A program made the translations under genes and the position numbers. The notes beneath the pieces were generated by a model that was not told the origin of the DNA, did not search any database, and worked only from the letters and a program-made list of their open reading frames with translations. DNA of 64,000 nt, from NCBI GenBank assembly GCA_019321725.1, contig CM033108.1, forward strand, positions 9,008,060-9,072,059, given 5' to 3'. The stretch comes from Paulownia fortunei. Its lineage: Eukaryota > Streptophyta > Magnoliopsida > Lamiales > Paulowniaceae. This document shows positions 11,172 to 24,454 of the stretch, in pieces; positions within the stretch are counted from its first letter, which is position 1, and each line of letters begins with the position of its first letter.

Positions 11172-14100
11172 TGTTGGAATCGTGTATTTAAAATTTTTCA
11201 ATAACATAAATAAAGATTATATCATATGTAATAAAAATAAATCCTGAAACTCTTTTGTGATTACTCAGTTGCGCGTTTCTTGATACCTAGTATAGGGAGG
11301 TTTTAGAAACCTTTATCTGATTTGTTTCCAGTTGAAGACGATGAGTGCAACGATCCAAATCATTCTCTCCACAAACAATTCCCAAATTTGATCCAAACCC
11401 CTCGTCATGGAAAGATTCACTTAGAGTCTCAAGTGTGACCCCTCTAAGCGTATGCACACCTCGGATGCCTACTCGAAGTTGTTTCTATGCTAGTAGGATC
11501 TCGACTAGATAATTCTAATCTCAGAATAAGTTTTTATGGTTTTGAACAAGAACAACAAGTGTTTTAGGTGATTGTTTTGATTCTATATTCAACACATGAA
11601 ACTAAGAATCAAAACAATATAGCGTAGAGAAGAAGGTGATGATTTTTGGAGAAGAAATAAGCTAGCTTTTGCTTGCATGAAGAAAATAATTTTCTTCATC
11701 AAGATGGAGGGTTGGAGCACGAATTTTTCAGCCAAGAATGCTACAGAAAACATCCAAGAAGGTGGAGAAATTGTCCCCTAATTTTCGGCCTAAAGAGGAT
11801 ATAAGTATTCCCTCTATGTTCCATCTTTATGGAATCATTTACTTATCCAACTTTCTTGTGTTCACACCTAGTATTTACATATGGTAAGTCTTCTTGTCAT
11901 ACAAGAATACTTATTCCTTATTTAACTCTCTTTGTGTTCATACAAGGTAAGTCTCCTTATCATATAAAGGTACTTCGTCCGTATAAAATAAATCTTTCAA
12001 AGCAAGTAAAAGACTTTAACTTTAACTTAATTAGGAGTTAAATCTCTATTTAATTCCTAGTGGGCTTCCTACAAACCCACACTTAATGAACCTACACCCA
12101 ATTAATTAATTAAGTCCAATTAATTATTACAATTAATTAAATTAATTTATTTCATGAATTAAACAAGCCCACTAAAATTAATTGATCTGATCAATTAGTT
12201 ATTTGTTCTAACATGGGCTACCTAATCTAATTAAGTTAATTAATTAATTATTAATTAATTGAATTAATTCAATCACTTGAATTAATTAGGACCTATTTAA
12301 TTAGTCACATTAATTAAATTAATCCATTCATTCTTAGACAAGAAATGGACTTGTCCGAGTCTGTGTGTGACCCCTTAGGTTCACTCTAAGCTTGGTGTGG
12401 ACTCACAACTCTTGTGATTTAATTAAATAATTCATTATTATGATTAATTAATTCAATTAGTTAATCCTCTTAGAATCAACCTATTAATTCCAGAACCCAC
12501 AAGTATTGAGAATCACTAAACAGTGAATCATGACTCCTATTCTTAGGTGAAGGTGCGAACCTATTCCAATTACAAATACCATGCAAGTACGGTCCTTTCA
12601 TCATCTAACCTTCCAATTAAGCCTAGAACATGGATTATTAGTTAAAATCCCAATAGCTCAATAACTATGTATCCATTCCTAGTAGTTTGACTCGATGATG
12701 AATAATTAAAAAACCCTACGTCTAATTTCCATCCAACCTTCGCCAAAACTTTTAGAGTCAAATCTAGTGGAATACATAGGAGTGTTACCTATTCATCTAG
12801 ATAGGTGATGAATCATTTGTTAGTCACTCATTAATCTCTATACATGAATATGTTACACCCAACATAAACTCCTTGGGATTGTCATGCAATCGAAAAACAC
12901 ATCAAATTACCACATATTATGCACAAGGTTACTATAGTGCCTCAATTCCAAGGACTAATTTTGCACTATCGTAATGAAGAAATTTCTATTTGACAATAGA
13001 ACATTTTCATAGAGAATTTCCAGGTGGGTTGTTTAGTATATTTGTTCTCAAACAAGCACCTGCATACATGTACTAGTATCACCACACCAATGCCCATGGA
13101 ATGAGGCATCCTCCTTGTTGGGTTCGCTATAATTATAGGGGTATACGCAATGGAAAATTAATTTTTTTCAATCATATATTTAATCCATCGATTCGAAAGT
13201 GATTTAACGATCGTGTTTATTCAAATGAGTATATAAATAAATATTAAATTCGAATTATACTTTCCGTGCACTCTGGTTGTTGTAGGGAATGAAATAATCA
13301 ATTGCTTATCCTGGACTATCAGAACTTGCAGGAATTCAAGTGTCTCCCATTTATCAAGTCTACAATACAGAAGAACAACATCAATCAAAAGAATTCGTTA
13401 GTATCCTTTTAATTGTTTACTAATCTACAACTGGAGTAAATTTTCAAGAACAATAAAGATTAATTTTTTAAGTTCTTAAAACAATAATATGAAGATAATA
13501 ACAAGAAACTGATTTTTCTATTAAAGAACAAGAAAATCAAGATTACAAGAAAACGTTTTTCTTTTTCTTTCTTTCGTTTTTCTTTTCTTGGAGAGAAAAA
13601 TAGAAAACATAAACAAAATAATTTTTGCTTAAATTTTCTAAATTATCTTTGTAATTTTCGTCCATAAGTATATATAGGACTGAAAATTTGATTATTATCC
13701 AACTCTTAGAGAGTTTGACAATCTTGGAAGGATTCCAAATCTTCCTATAACTCTTCTCTTTTCTCTCTTCTATTGTATGTGGACTACTTTGAGGCTACAT
13801 TAATCATCAAAATTGTCTACATACATTGTTGATATTAATTTGAACTCTTCAAATAATATCAAGATAGATATATATCATATATATACTATAATTATATTTA
13901 TATATAAATTAAATCTTAGTGGCTGATTTTATCCCATAAAATCGATCACTATATTTATTTATCTATAAATATGTTAATTAAATAAATCAAATTTATTTAA
14001 ATTTTTTTTGCATATTTTAGTGGGCTTCTTAAATGATCCACATTAATTTTTGGGTCTGAACTCAAAAATTCATAAATTAATCCAATTGATTCAATCCCAA

Positions 14101-15655
14101 TTTAATCAATCCAATTGATTAATTTAATTTACTCCAATTGGGCTTCCTAATTAAATTTGGTCCAATTAAATAATCCAATTACTTAATTGAATAATTTAAT
14201 TTAACCATTAAATTAAATAGAATCCTTAATTAATTAATTAATCAGTATTAATTAATTAATTTTCAATCATTGGACAAATTCTAAAATTAGAAATGTTACT
14301 TTCCATAAAGATATGTGACCCTCTTAGGTTCACTACTAAGCTAGTAGTGGGCTTACAACATTTAAAACTTATGAATAATAATTATTCCAATTAATTAATT
14401 TAATTAATTAATTCGCTTGGAATCAACTCCTTAATTCTAAGAACCTCACTATTCATGAAAACACCTAACAAGTAATCGTGGCAAACTAGTCTTAGGTGAA
14501 ATAGCGAGTAAACCTATTTCAGTTGCGAGTACCATACACGTACAGCCCTTTCGACAACTAATCTCCCAATTGAATTTAGGGCATGGATTATAAGTCAAAA
14601 CCCTAAATGATTCAATAACTATGATCCTATTTCAAGTTCCAATGATTCTTGATGAATCACGATTCATCTTACCTTGGCCAAAGTCTTTGAATCAATAACT
14701 ATGAAAACACAGGAGATTCCCTTGTTTAAGAAGGCAAGTGTCGAATTCTATGTTGGCCACTGACAAACCACCATGCACATCAGTGTAACACCCAAAATAC
14801 CCCATTTGTGATTGTCAAATAATCAGAAGATATATCAAAATGTTGTAGGATGCACACAAGGCTACCATCGTGCCTCAAGTTCGAAGACTAGTCGTGTATT
14901 ATCGTAACACATAAATTCTAATTTCAACAGGCAAAACCTTCAGCTAAAAATTTCTTGCGGGCCATGTTTGGTGTACTTGTTCTCTAAAAAGCACCCATAT
15001 ACATGCACTTGCGTCTCTATGCTAATGCCAATTGAATGTGACATCCTTGTCTTACGAGTATGTATTGTATGTGCAAGTCTTACTAAGTTATTTGATGTCC
15101 TATCTCAAAAAGTTCTCAACTAAAAACTTATTTAAAACCAAAACCTTAGAGGCATGTTCCATGATCGCCATCATATGCGCGACCATGCCCCATAAATAAA
15201 TTTGGTCTAAGGACTTTATCTAATGTGCATAAATAAAAGATGCAAGATATAAGATAAAGAAAATGTCTTTTTATTAATATGATTCTCAATAAGATTGTCT
15301 TTACAAAGAAAAAAAGTATAATACACCCAATCCAATTGGGGCATTAGGTATTCTACTCTAACACTCCTTTCAAGCCTGCATCATATGCGCAAGTCTCAGT
15401 GGGATCAATAATGTCCCATCTCATTGATCATTGAATTAGAATATTTTAAAACCACAGCCTTAGAGGCATATTCCACGATCGCCATCATATGTGTGCCCAC
15501 ACCCTATAACTATGTGTGATCCACGAACTTCATCTAATTCTTATGATGAATTTAAGATGAAGATTGTCATTTTAATAATATTAATATGAATAAGATGAAT
15601 TCACAAGAGTCTAAGGACAACCAGATCAATTGGCTCACCGGATGCTACTCTAACA
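11172..15655 (-). mobile_element. 3' LTR of long-LTR Ty1/copia element, unit 1, interrupted by a solo LTR
   Basis: Plus-strand ends are TGTTGGAATCG and CTACTCTAACA. Immediately left is GATGT (11167-11171), the target duplication found again at 30968-30972. Immediately right is the copia polypurine tract on the minus strand (15656 onward; in unit 2 the same place reads GTGGGAGATTG). After removing the nested solo LTR and one 5-bp duplication, the LTR is about 2.23 kb. It lacks about 27 bp near its start compared with the copies at 27874 and 47882. Confidence 0.75.
13116..15363 (-). mobile_element. Solo LTR (2248 bp) of a related copia family
   Basis: Begins TGTTGGG, ends TCTAACA, and is flanked by a perfect 5-bp duplication CTCCT (13111-13115 and 15364-15368). 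Joining the flanks gives the uninterrupted sequence seen in the other LTR copies (for example about 30670). Its interior resembles the host LTR at a lower level (the CTTAGGTGAA... GCATGGATTA region), so it is a relative that inserted and then lost its body by LTR-LTR recombination. Strand is inferred from that similarity. Confidence 0.8.
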
Positions 15656-15791
15656 ATCTTCCAATTACCCTAGAGACAATTGCACTCGTATTAAGGCCTA
15701 TCTTCCCTAATATGTCTTTCAAATACTAATCTCCGAATTAAATCACTGGGTCTGATATATTTTCTACCGAGGCAAATCTTTTCACGCTGAT

Positions 15792-17723
15792 TGATCGGTG
15801 GTTGTAAGCCTACCAAATTTAAATCTTATTCTTCAACAAATTTTAACGAGTATAGAGCAAGCAAGAGTCGATCCCACAAGGATTAAGGCTAACTGATTTA
15901 CTATTGACTCACTAACTAAGAATTCTAACCTAAAACTAAGACTTCAATAAGCAAACTCTAGAAATAAACAACAAATGGTTGGGGGATATTGATTTGAGTA
16001 ACTAAGTTGCAGAAATTAAAACTAATTAAAATATAAAGCAATCAAAATAAAAAAAATAATCAATGTAATTTCATATCAATACGATGAACAATTTGCCAAT
16101 GAAATTTTCAACCGTAGGTAATAGCAAGCTCTATTACCCCAATCTTTCCTTAGTTGCTCATTAGATAGAACAAGCACTCTAAATTTAATCCAATTGATGC
16201 ATTAAAATAAGAAAGATAGATTGATCTAAGCAACAACCACACAAGCTCGGGTCATTTAACTTAGGTTATGTTTTTCATTACAATTAACAAAAATATTCCA
16301 TAATTATTAATCATAATTTACTACATATGATTAGAAATTCAAGACAATTACGGATCTAAAATCTCTTATCTAGTTGTAGGGAGTTCTTATACTCAATTTA
16401 GTTGTGCACCCAAACAAAACAAGAAAATACTCATAAGACATTAAACATAGAAAAATATAAACAACTTCAATTGACAAATTGATCAATAATATCAAATATT
16501 CAAATACAAGAACCCATATCTAGGGCTTTGAAATCACCCTCAACCAAGAAGGAAATTTAGCCTAACATAATAAAATTGACAAGAAAATTAAAACTAACAA
16601 CATTAGAAGTCAAAGAAACTTATTGGTTGAAGAAGATAGTTGAGGTTGATGGTGGATTATAGATGTCTATTTCTCCAAGCCTTTACCACTTTGTCTTTTT
16701 TTATGCTCCAAGACCCCAAGATGCTTTCCAAAGGTGTGTACGAATTCTAGAGAATGAGTGAATTAGAAAATTGCTTTGATGGTGTGAGGATAATGTGTAT
16801 TTATAAAGTGTGAGATGGTATTGTGATTTGTTGTAAAGTGTCTAAGGTGTGCTGTGTGTTTGGTATAAAGTGAGTAATATGTGTTATAAAGTATGTAATG
16901 TGTGTGATGTTATATATATATCTAGTGTATACATATCACAAATATATGCCAAAAGGTGTAAATGATCACCACTTGTCACTACTTTAAGCAAAAACATCAA
17001 TTTTGTCACATAGATGGTGCTTAGGCGCCCTGTTTTGGTGTTTAGGCGCCATTTTCTCTATTTACGGTGCTTAGGCACCCTGTTTTGGTGTTTAGGCATC
17101 ATGATCTCTATTTTGTTTGGCACCTAGGCACCATGTTTTAGCACCTAGGCACCGTTGCTGCTGTTTTTGTTCCTTTAGCTTATTGTTTTGATATTGTTCA
17201 TCCTTTTTCAACTAGTTTTTGACCTCTTTCAAGGATGAATTGACCTTTGATATATTCATAACAATTATAGATCTATATCTTACTTTCTTTATCTAATTGA
17301 ATTAGATCAATATCACACTTTTGGAAATAGTTATGCTGAAAATACAAAAACTGTCATATCTAGAAGTTTCAGTGCACCTTTGACTCTTTAATCAATTTTT
17401 TCTCATTGAAATCAATTAAATTAGGATACATTGTCAACATGAAAGTTGTAGATATATCTCTTATCTTTCCAATAACCTAAGAATCAGGTCAATAGGGATT
17501 TGGATCAGAAATGTATGCCCAAAATACAATAACTGCCATAGTGGAGCTGTGTCAATTTGGACCAATAATGCTTGTTTCAACTTCATTTTGGCTCATTTTT
17601 TATCTTTTGATTCCCAAACTCCTACCACACACAAAATATTAATAAAAACCTATTATTAATAAGAAGAAAGCAAGAAAGACATAGAGGAATTAATACTAAA
17701 TATATAAATATATGCACTTATCA
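15792..17723 (-). repeat. 3' LTR (complete, 1932 bp) of the gypsy-type element
   Basis: Read on the minus strand it starts TGATAAGTGCATAT and ends CCGATCA. The part from 16237 to 17723 aligns with the second LTR at 18347-19757, with many substitutions and the loss of some of the GC-rich repeats. Confidence 0.65.
17020..17160. repeat. GC-rich palindromic minisatellite inside the gypsy LTR
   Basis: Variants of GTGCTTAGGCGCC, GTTTAGGCGCC and GCACCTAGGCACC recur at least six times in about 140 bases, many of them self-complementary (CCTAGG, GGCGCC). A shorter version is in the second LTR at about 19130-19205. Confidence 0.6.
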
Positions 17724-18346
17724 AATTCCCCCACACTTGACCTTTGCTCGTCCTCGAGCAAACCTAAAACAAAACATAAGCTCAAATTAAACTAATCCAC
17801 TTTCGTAGGAAATCATGATTGCATTTAGCGCATGCAACAAGCTTTTAAACCCCTAAGTATATATAGAGGACGAGTTGTAGTCTTATGAGGGCTTCCGATG
17901 GTGATACCCACAAACACCCGCAACACCTAACTTCCAATGATTAATTCTTAGAGAACAACAAAGTAATATGATAATGAAATCAAACAATTATTGAATTTAA
18001 CCCTTAGTTATTCAAAAATAAATATACTTCCACAATAATCATACTCAAGTGTGTGTGTGAATAGCTATTGTCAATAGTAATGAAACCATGCATGATTCAA
18101 ATAAGCGAATTCCCATAGAACTTCACAAAAGCCATCACCCAGTCTCTAATTAAAGAGTCGAATATCATAGGCTTCTCTTTCGGCATATATCTCCACTACA
18201 CTGAAGGCACCATATGAAATTAAAAGATCTTAAACAATGATTGTAATGGGGTCAAGGAGAAGTGTGTGGCATACGAAAGAAAAAGGATAGGATACAACAA
18301 AAATTCTAAAAACTTCATAAAATGAGAGACATAAATTTCATCAATG
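17724..18346 (-). mobile_element. Residual internal sequence and polypurine tract of the gypsy-type element
   Basis: AATTCCCCCACAC at 17724-17736 is the polypurine tract on the minus strand. The rest has no recognisable coding motif and joins directly to the truncated second LTR, showing a deletion that removed gag-pol and the inner end of the 5' LTR. Confidence 0.55.
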
Positions 18347-19757
18347 AACCACACAAGTTAGGGTCATTTAACTTAAGTTATGTTTTTCATTGCAATTAAC
18401 AAAAATATCCCATAATCATTAATCACAATTTACTACATATGATTAGAAATTCAAGATAATTACGGATCCAAAATCTCTAATCTAGTTGTAGGGAGTTCTC
18501 ATACCTAATTTAGTTGCACACCAAAACAAAGTAAGAAAATATCCATAAGACATTAAGTATAGAAAAACATAAACAACTTCAATTGAAAAATTGATTAATA
18601 TATCAAACATTCAAATACAAGAACCCATGTCTAGAGATTTAAAATCACCCTCAACCAAGAAGGAAGTTTAGCCTAACATAATAAAAATTGATAAGAAAAT
18701 TAAAACTAACAATATTGGAAGTCAATGAAACTTATTGGTTGAAGAAGATAGTTGATGTTGATGGTGGATTATGGATGTCTCCTCCTCCAAGCCTCTTCCA
18801 TTTTGTCTTTTTTGATTCTCCAAGTCCCCAAGATGCTTTCCAAAGGTGTGTATAAATTCTAGAGAATGAGTGAATCTGAAAATTGCTTTGATGGTGTGAG
18901 GATAATGTGTATTTATAAAGTGTGAGGTGGTATTGTGATTTGTTGTAAAGTGTCTAAGGTGTGTTGTGTGTTTGGTGTAAAATAAGTAATATGTGTTGTA
19001 AAGTATGTAATATGTGTGGTGTGATATATGTATCTAGTATATACATATCACAAACATGTGACAAAAAGTGTAAAAGATCACCACTTGTCACCACTCCAAG
19101 CAAAAATATCAATTTTATCACATGGATAGCGCTTAGGCACCATTTTCTCTATTTCAGCGCCTAGGCGCCATGCTCTCTATTTTGTTTGGCGTCTAGGCAC
19201 CGTTGCTGCTATTTTTGTTCCTTCAGCTTAGTGTTCTGATACTGTTCATCTCTTTTCAACTAGTTTTTGACCTCTTTCAGTGATGAGTTGGCCTTTTATA
19301 TTTTTATAAAAATTGTAGCTCTATCTCGTTGATTTCTTTAGCCACTTGAATCGGATCAATATCACATTTGTGGAGAAAGTTATACTGAAGACTGCCATAT
19401 CTAGAAGTTTTATTGCACCTTTGACTCTTCAACTGAATGTTTCTCTTTGAAATCAATTGAATTAGGATACGTTGTCAACATGAAAGTTGTAGATATATCT
19501 CTTATCTTTCCAATAAGTTAAGAATCAGGTCAATAGTTATTTGGATCACAAATGTATGCCCAAAATATAAAAACTATAGAAATATCAATTTGGCCCAAAA
19601 ATGCTTGTTTTAACTTTGTTTTCGCTCATTTTTTATTCTTTTGATTCCCAAACTCCTATCACACACAAAACATTAACAAAAATCTATTATTAACAATAAC
19701 AAAATAAGGAAGACATAGAGGAATTGAAACAAAATATATAAAAATATGAACTTATCA
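18347..19757 (-). repeat. 5' LTR (truncated at its inner end) of the gypsy-type element
   Basis: Aligns with 16237-17723; the counterpart of 15792-16236 is missing. The outer end, read on the minus strand, is TGATAAGTTCATAT, matching the other LTR start. Confidence 0.6.
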
Positions 19758-19769
19758 CTAATGTTGCCT

Positions 19770-20080
19770 CTACCAGCGTTTTTCATAATCATGGTATTAA
19801 TAATATATTTCTTCTTGGATCTTTTGATGAGACAATGGCTTATTTGCTTGCACAATAGCCCCCATTGTTATCACAGTACTCCGGTACTCAATCAATAATG
19901 GTTAGAACTATATCCAACGCTTGGATAAAGTTTTCTTCCAAATCGTCCCTTTTCGCAACATCATATGCCTCGATATATTCAACCACGATGGTGGAACCCA
20001 CGATTGTTACGAGCTTTGAACTCTTTCTAGCTAACCATCTCACTATTTAGGATGAACACGAATCTAGACATAGATTTCAA
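19770..20080 (-). pseudogene. Copia RNase H remnant, unit 1
   Basis: On the minus strand, shifting frames give FVFILNSEMVS, TIVVEYIEAYDVAKRDDL (the position of the usual EAEY motif) and YCDNNG. These match the order of the Ty1/copia RNase H end. Stops and a frameshift interrupt it. The unit 2 homologue is at about 50240-50560. Confidence 0.6.
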
Positions 20081-20573
20081 GTTATCTATTTTGGACTAAA
20101 AACTAGATGAAACATCTTAATTTTAGTTGTCCATGTCCGTACTCCAGGAAAAGATCTTTAGTGCTTTGTAAGTATTAAAGATCGTCCTTATGGCTTCCAA
20201 CGCTTTTCACATCGAATTGACTAATATCTACTCATGACACTCAAAGTATTTATGATATCAAATCTTGTACATAGATTTTCATATTTTATACTTCCTATCA
20301 AGGATGCATAAAGTATGTGTCATTCTTTCTCTTTCTTTCAAAAGTCCTTGGGGACGTGGACTTCGAAAAAGAAATCCAATAACTCAAAAAACAAGAATCT
20401 ATCCTAGGATTCTTCAATACTAAACCCTTTTAGCATCTAATATATGTACTTGGATTTAGGATAGTCCAAGCATCCTTTCAGATTTATCTCCATCTCAATC
20501 CACAGTCCTTAGGATGCTTATCCCAAATCTCTATTAGTTGACTGCAATATTTCTACATCATCCCTATGAGTAG

Positions 20574-20594
20574 AATGTCATCAATATAAAATAC
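20574..20594 (-). other. Copia reverse transcriptase active-site motif, unit 1
   Basis: The minus strand reads VFYIDDI at this place, the YxDD polymerase motif. Unit 2 has FYVDDI at about 51059-51077. Surrounding frames are degenerate. Confidence 0.7.
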
Positions 20595-20763
20595 AACAAT
20601 CATTACCATGCTCCCACTAACCCTCTTGTACACGCTTGGTCATTCTCATTCCTAAGGAAATCAAATCGTTTGATTGATTGAGAGAATTGAATGTTCCACC
20701 TTCAGGAACTTTATTTTAAGTCCATAATGGATCTCTGAAGCTCGCAAACTTTTTGCTTGTTTA

Positions 20764-22019
20764 TATTTAACATGAAGACCTTAGGCGGTCTTGACATCCC
20801 TTTGTCATATCTAGTAGTCATAATGTGTAGATATAGCCAATAGAATCTGAGTGGACTTTAGCATCACATCTAGTAAATGGTCTCCTCAACAGTCAATACC
20901 TTAACTTTGAACGTAACCTTTTTTCTAACATTCCTGCCTCTATAGATCTCCACCTTCCATGTTCTTCAATTTTATATTTTGTAGACCTAATTGTAACCAA
21001 GGGGAACTATTCCCACCAATGGGTCCACCAATATCAAACCTTGTTGGAGTACATGGAGTCCATTTCGGTTATATGGCATTTTGTCATTTTCTCAAATTAA
21101 TACCACATATCATTACTCCTTACTTGGATCAATATTAAAAAAAGAAGATCCTATTTGCTGCTTTTTAACAAGAGGCCCTTATTGTATAAGTGGCTCTGAG
21201 ATCCTATCAAATTTCCTTGGAGGTTGTGTACTAGAAGTTTTATTAATTTTTTCATTCACCATTACTACTTGTGGGACAAACTGTGGTTCTTGAACGCCTT
21301 CAAGCTCTGTGATCTAGCCATTTATATTTAATATAAATTCCTTTTTCTGAAGAAAGTGGCGTCCCTAGAAAACAAAATCTTTGTCCCTAGGGATCATATA
21401 AATAGTATCCAATAGATTCTTTTGGATGCCCCACAAATTTGCATAGCTAGATTTACAACCAATTTATCGCCTACTAACTTCGTTAAAGAAACATGTCCCT
21501 TTATACCCTTAGGTATGTATACAAGAGGTATTTGCCACATCATATCCCATATGATATTTTTTAGACACCGACTTAAATGATGTTCTTACTTGATAAGAAT
21601 ATCGTCTTTTCTAGGGTGAATCCTAGAATGAAGAAGGAAATAGGTGAAACTCAACTTGGATTCACTTAAAGTGAGAATCATATTCTCCATTCAATAACCA
21701 AATAACTTACCGCCTTAGTATCATCTTCATTGATCACATTGATGGATTTAATACTTTAGTCAGTTTAATTCTCTACTTCATGTCTAAATTCTTTGAACCC
21801 TTTAAAAGGATCTTAGAGCAATGAAGCAAGAATAATTCGCTCATGCACTAACACTTAGTAGACAACATACGTCCATTTGGATCAAATTCAAATGAGTGAT
21901 TTGCTCCATTTGTCTTACAAATGGTGATTTTGTCATCTTTTCCTTGAGATAATATTTACAAGTCGGTACCTCATGCAAGTCCAAGAGGTCAAGCAATTGT
22001 GCCATCTTGTGAACTCTTT
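20764..22019. repeat. Tract identical to 51249-52504 (1256 bp) inside copia pol
   Basis: At a constant offset of 30485 I find no mismatch or indel. The first differences are at 20763 (A against C) and 22020 (C against A). Neighbouring copia sequence differs by roughly 5-10 percent between the units. Confidence 0.75.
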
Positions 22020-22416
22020 CTTTAGAGATATTACATAATCCAACTTACCACAAGTATGCACTATTTTGATTATCTAATTCTAATGTTACTTTATTGATTA
22101 TATAGGATGAATTTGGGATTATATAGTTCACTTAACAATATCATAGAGACGAATAACTAACACTATCCTAATTTCATTCATAGTTAAGTGGATCGTTCCT
22201 ATAGCCAAAAAGAAATACTTTCCTTATTCTCAAGCTTAAGGATCATCCTTTGTCTTAGTCTCCATTTTCTTGTCATCCACTACAACTCTTTGTGGAGATG
22301 AGATCATATTCGGTATCCAATACCCAAGAAAAAATTATCAACTTTAATAGTCGATTTCAATAAATTCAAAACTTGAATTAGAATCCTTTCTAATTTAACT
22401 AAGCAAGTCAATACTT

Positions 22417-22458
22417 GTGTTTTCACTTTCTATGCCCTAAATATCTGCAATGGTGACA
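22417..22458 (-). other. Degenerate gag zinc knuckle, unit 1 copia
   Basis: Minus strand reads CHHCRYLGHRK, then a stop, then KH. The C-X2-C-X4-H spacing of a retroviral-type zinc knuckle is kept, but the last Cys is His and a stop intervenes. Unit 2 has lost this region in a deletion of about 280 bp. Confidence 0.5.
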
Positions 22459-24454
22459 AGTATATATCTTTTTAGATAGATTCAACTGGTAAGTTTGTCT
22501 AAATCATCCTAAGTGGAATTACTAGTGATAATAATTATCCTATGCAAGACAGAAATTTAAACATTTATTCTACTAATATCCATTTCTAATTTGGTCTTTA
22601 GTCATAAATGTCTCATACTATTTTATTCAAATTCCATCGCTTTCTTGATAAAATTTTAGGAAATTTAATTTTCTAGTTGGCTTGAGGTCCAATTAGCCTT
22701 GCAATACACCCTAATTTTTTGAGCCTACATGGCAAAACTAAAAGGTAGCTAATGACATTAGCAATTACATCCCCATGCAACCCTCAAGCTATTTTGTCTT
22801 ACCTCTTTCCACACACCCCAATTTTATGAGTCTATATGGTACTAAGTGTCAAATGTTACCATCAAACATCTATGCGAGTAAGACAACTAAAGTATGTCCC
22901 ATGACTTGTGGCGAACACCCTTAGCCCTCTTACCCCACGGTCGTCTCCATGCTAGTAGCGGCCACAACTATTACCTCCACTTAGCACATCCCACAACTCA
23001 TAGCTAATGGACTAAGCGTGGCAGCATTTCACATGCCAACTACCTTTGATAGAAAGCATAGATAATTGGGTCCCATCCAATATTGCCCATTTATGGTTGA
23101 TATTGGACTATCAAGGTTCTTAACTTGAAATAATTTCAAGTTAGGATGTTACTAAGTTAAATTGTGCAAGCTCTCATTGTTTTCCTTATCTTGTTTATTT
23201 AATGTTCACTATCCTAATGATGGAAAGTATATATCATAAGGAAAGCATTAAATAAATGCAGGATGCATCACATACATACTATAATAAATGAATGATCATG
23301 AGCCTTTAATCATATGCGATCTACTCGATCCAAAGTGGATCAAGGTCAATGTAAGGGTGAGAATTAAATTACAAATGGGCTTATCTATTATACAAATGTA
23401 TCCCATACATTTATGGGCATTGAATATGCATTTTTCCTCTGTCTTCATACTATTTTCTTGCAATTTCTGCCAAATTACAAAAAGATAAACCTCACCACCT
23501 AATTCTACTCTCGTTACATATACTAAAGCTACAATAAACCTTGGAACAATTCCAATAGAAGGTACATAAGAGGGAGATAGAAATAGATTTAAAATAAAGC
23601 CAGCAAAAAATGAGACTTGCAAGCCTCATTTTAATTACAACTCAAAAATAATCAATCATGCATAAAATTAAACCAATCATATTGGTTTGGGCTCCATGAT
23701 CATCAAATTAACATGCTTAACATAAATCATCACATGATAATGAAAGCATATAAATTTACCGATTACGTTATGTGCATTTTTTTTCAAATTTGGGATCAAT
23801 ATTCTTGGTTTTTCAAGAAAAATAGTTTTTCATAAAATTAACAATTAAATTTGATTTTGAAAAATCAATTTATGTGCAACATTTTCTTGTCAAAACAAAA
23901 TAGGCATAAGTTTCAACTTTGGCTCTTTCTTGATCATCGTCAAGAATTTTTGATTTCTTGATCTCATCAAGAAATCTTGAAAAAACTTAATCAAGAATCT
24001 AACTTTCTTGACCAAGAAATCAACTTCATTAATTTTATTATTACCATTAATTCAATATTTTCAACATTTCAAAAATCGTGAAGTTCTTGAATCAAGAGTT
24101 TCAAGATTTCACAAATCTTGAAGCATTGAATTCTAAAATCAAATTATTGAATGCAAAACTTGAAACCTTGAACTTAAGAAATATATTCTTGAATCAAGAA
24201 ATCAACTCGTGGTAATTCATTTCATTTTGAACTTCTTTCATGTTTTAACAATTAAAACAAATCAATTGCATAATATTTATTTATATATTATTTATTTATT
24301 ATTTATGTTTTGTTTATTCAATTCAATAATTGAAAATAATAAACACAAGATCCCATACAAAGAAGTTCATTGATTCAAAATCAATTACAAAGACAAATAT
24401 TTAATTTATCACATAAATCAAATAATGACTCGAAAAGTATAAAAAACACATAAA

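Larger units (their letters stand above)
15792..19757 (-). mobile_element. Internally deleted Ty3/gypsy-type LTR element
   Basis: Plus-strand ends are TGATCGG and TTATCA (TGAT/ATCA termini). It is flanked by CTGAT (15787-15791) and CTAAT (19758-19762), a 5-bp duplication with one change; unit 2 has the uninterrupted ACTGATGTTGTC at about 50223. It has two direct LTR copies, a complete one at 15792-17723 and a truncated one at about 18347-19757, with only about 620 bp between. Next to the complete LTR is a purine tract on the minus strand (GTGTGGGGGAATT) preceded by GAGGACGAGCAAAGG, a conserved 3' end of certain plant gypsy elements. No gag-pol remains. Confidence 0.7.
15656..24454 (-). mobile_element. 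Internal region of long-LTR Ty1/copia element, unit 1 (gag-pol remnants)
   Basis: Read on the minus strand the order is gag side (high coordinates), zinc knuckle (22417-22458), post-integrase FVGHPKE motif (about 21439), reverse transcriptase (20574-20594), RNase H (about 19770-20080), polypurine tract, 3' LTR. This integrase-before-RT order is diagnostic of Ty1/copia. All frames are broken by stops and indels. A gypsy-type element is inserted at 15792-19757, between RNase H and the 3' LTR. The original internal length was about 4.8 kb, normal for copia. Confidence 0.75.

Noticed and set aside
12060..12320. Repeated TTAATTAA-rich stretches considered as a CRISPR-like or satellite array
   Set aside because: They are irregular AT-rich words inside the copia LTR with no fixed spacer; the same pattern is in every LTR copy.
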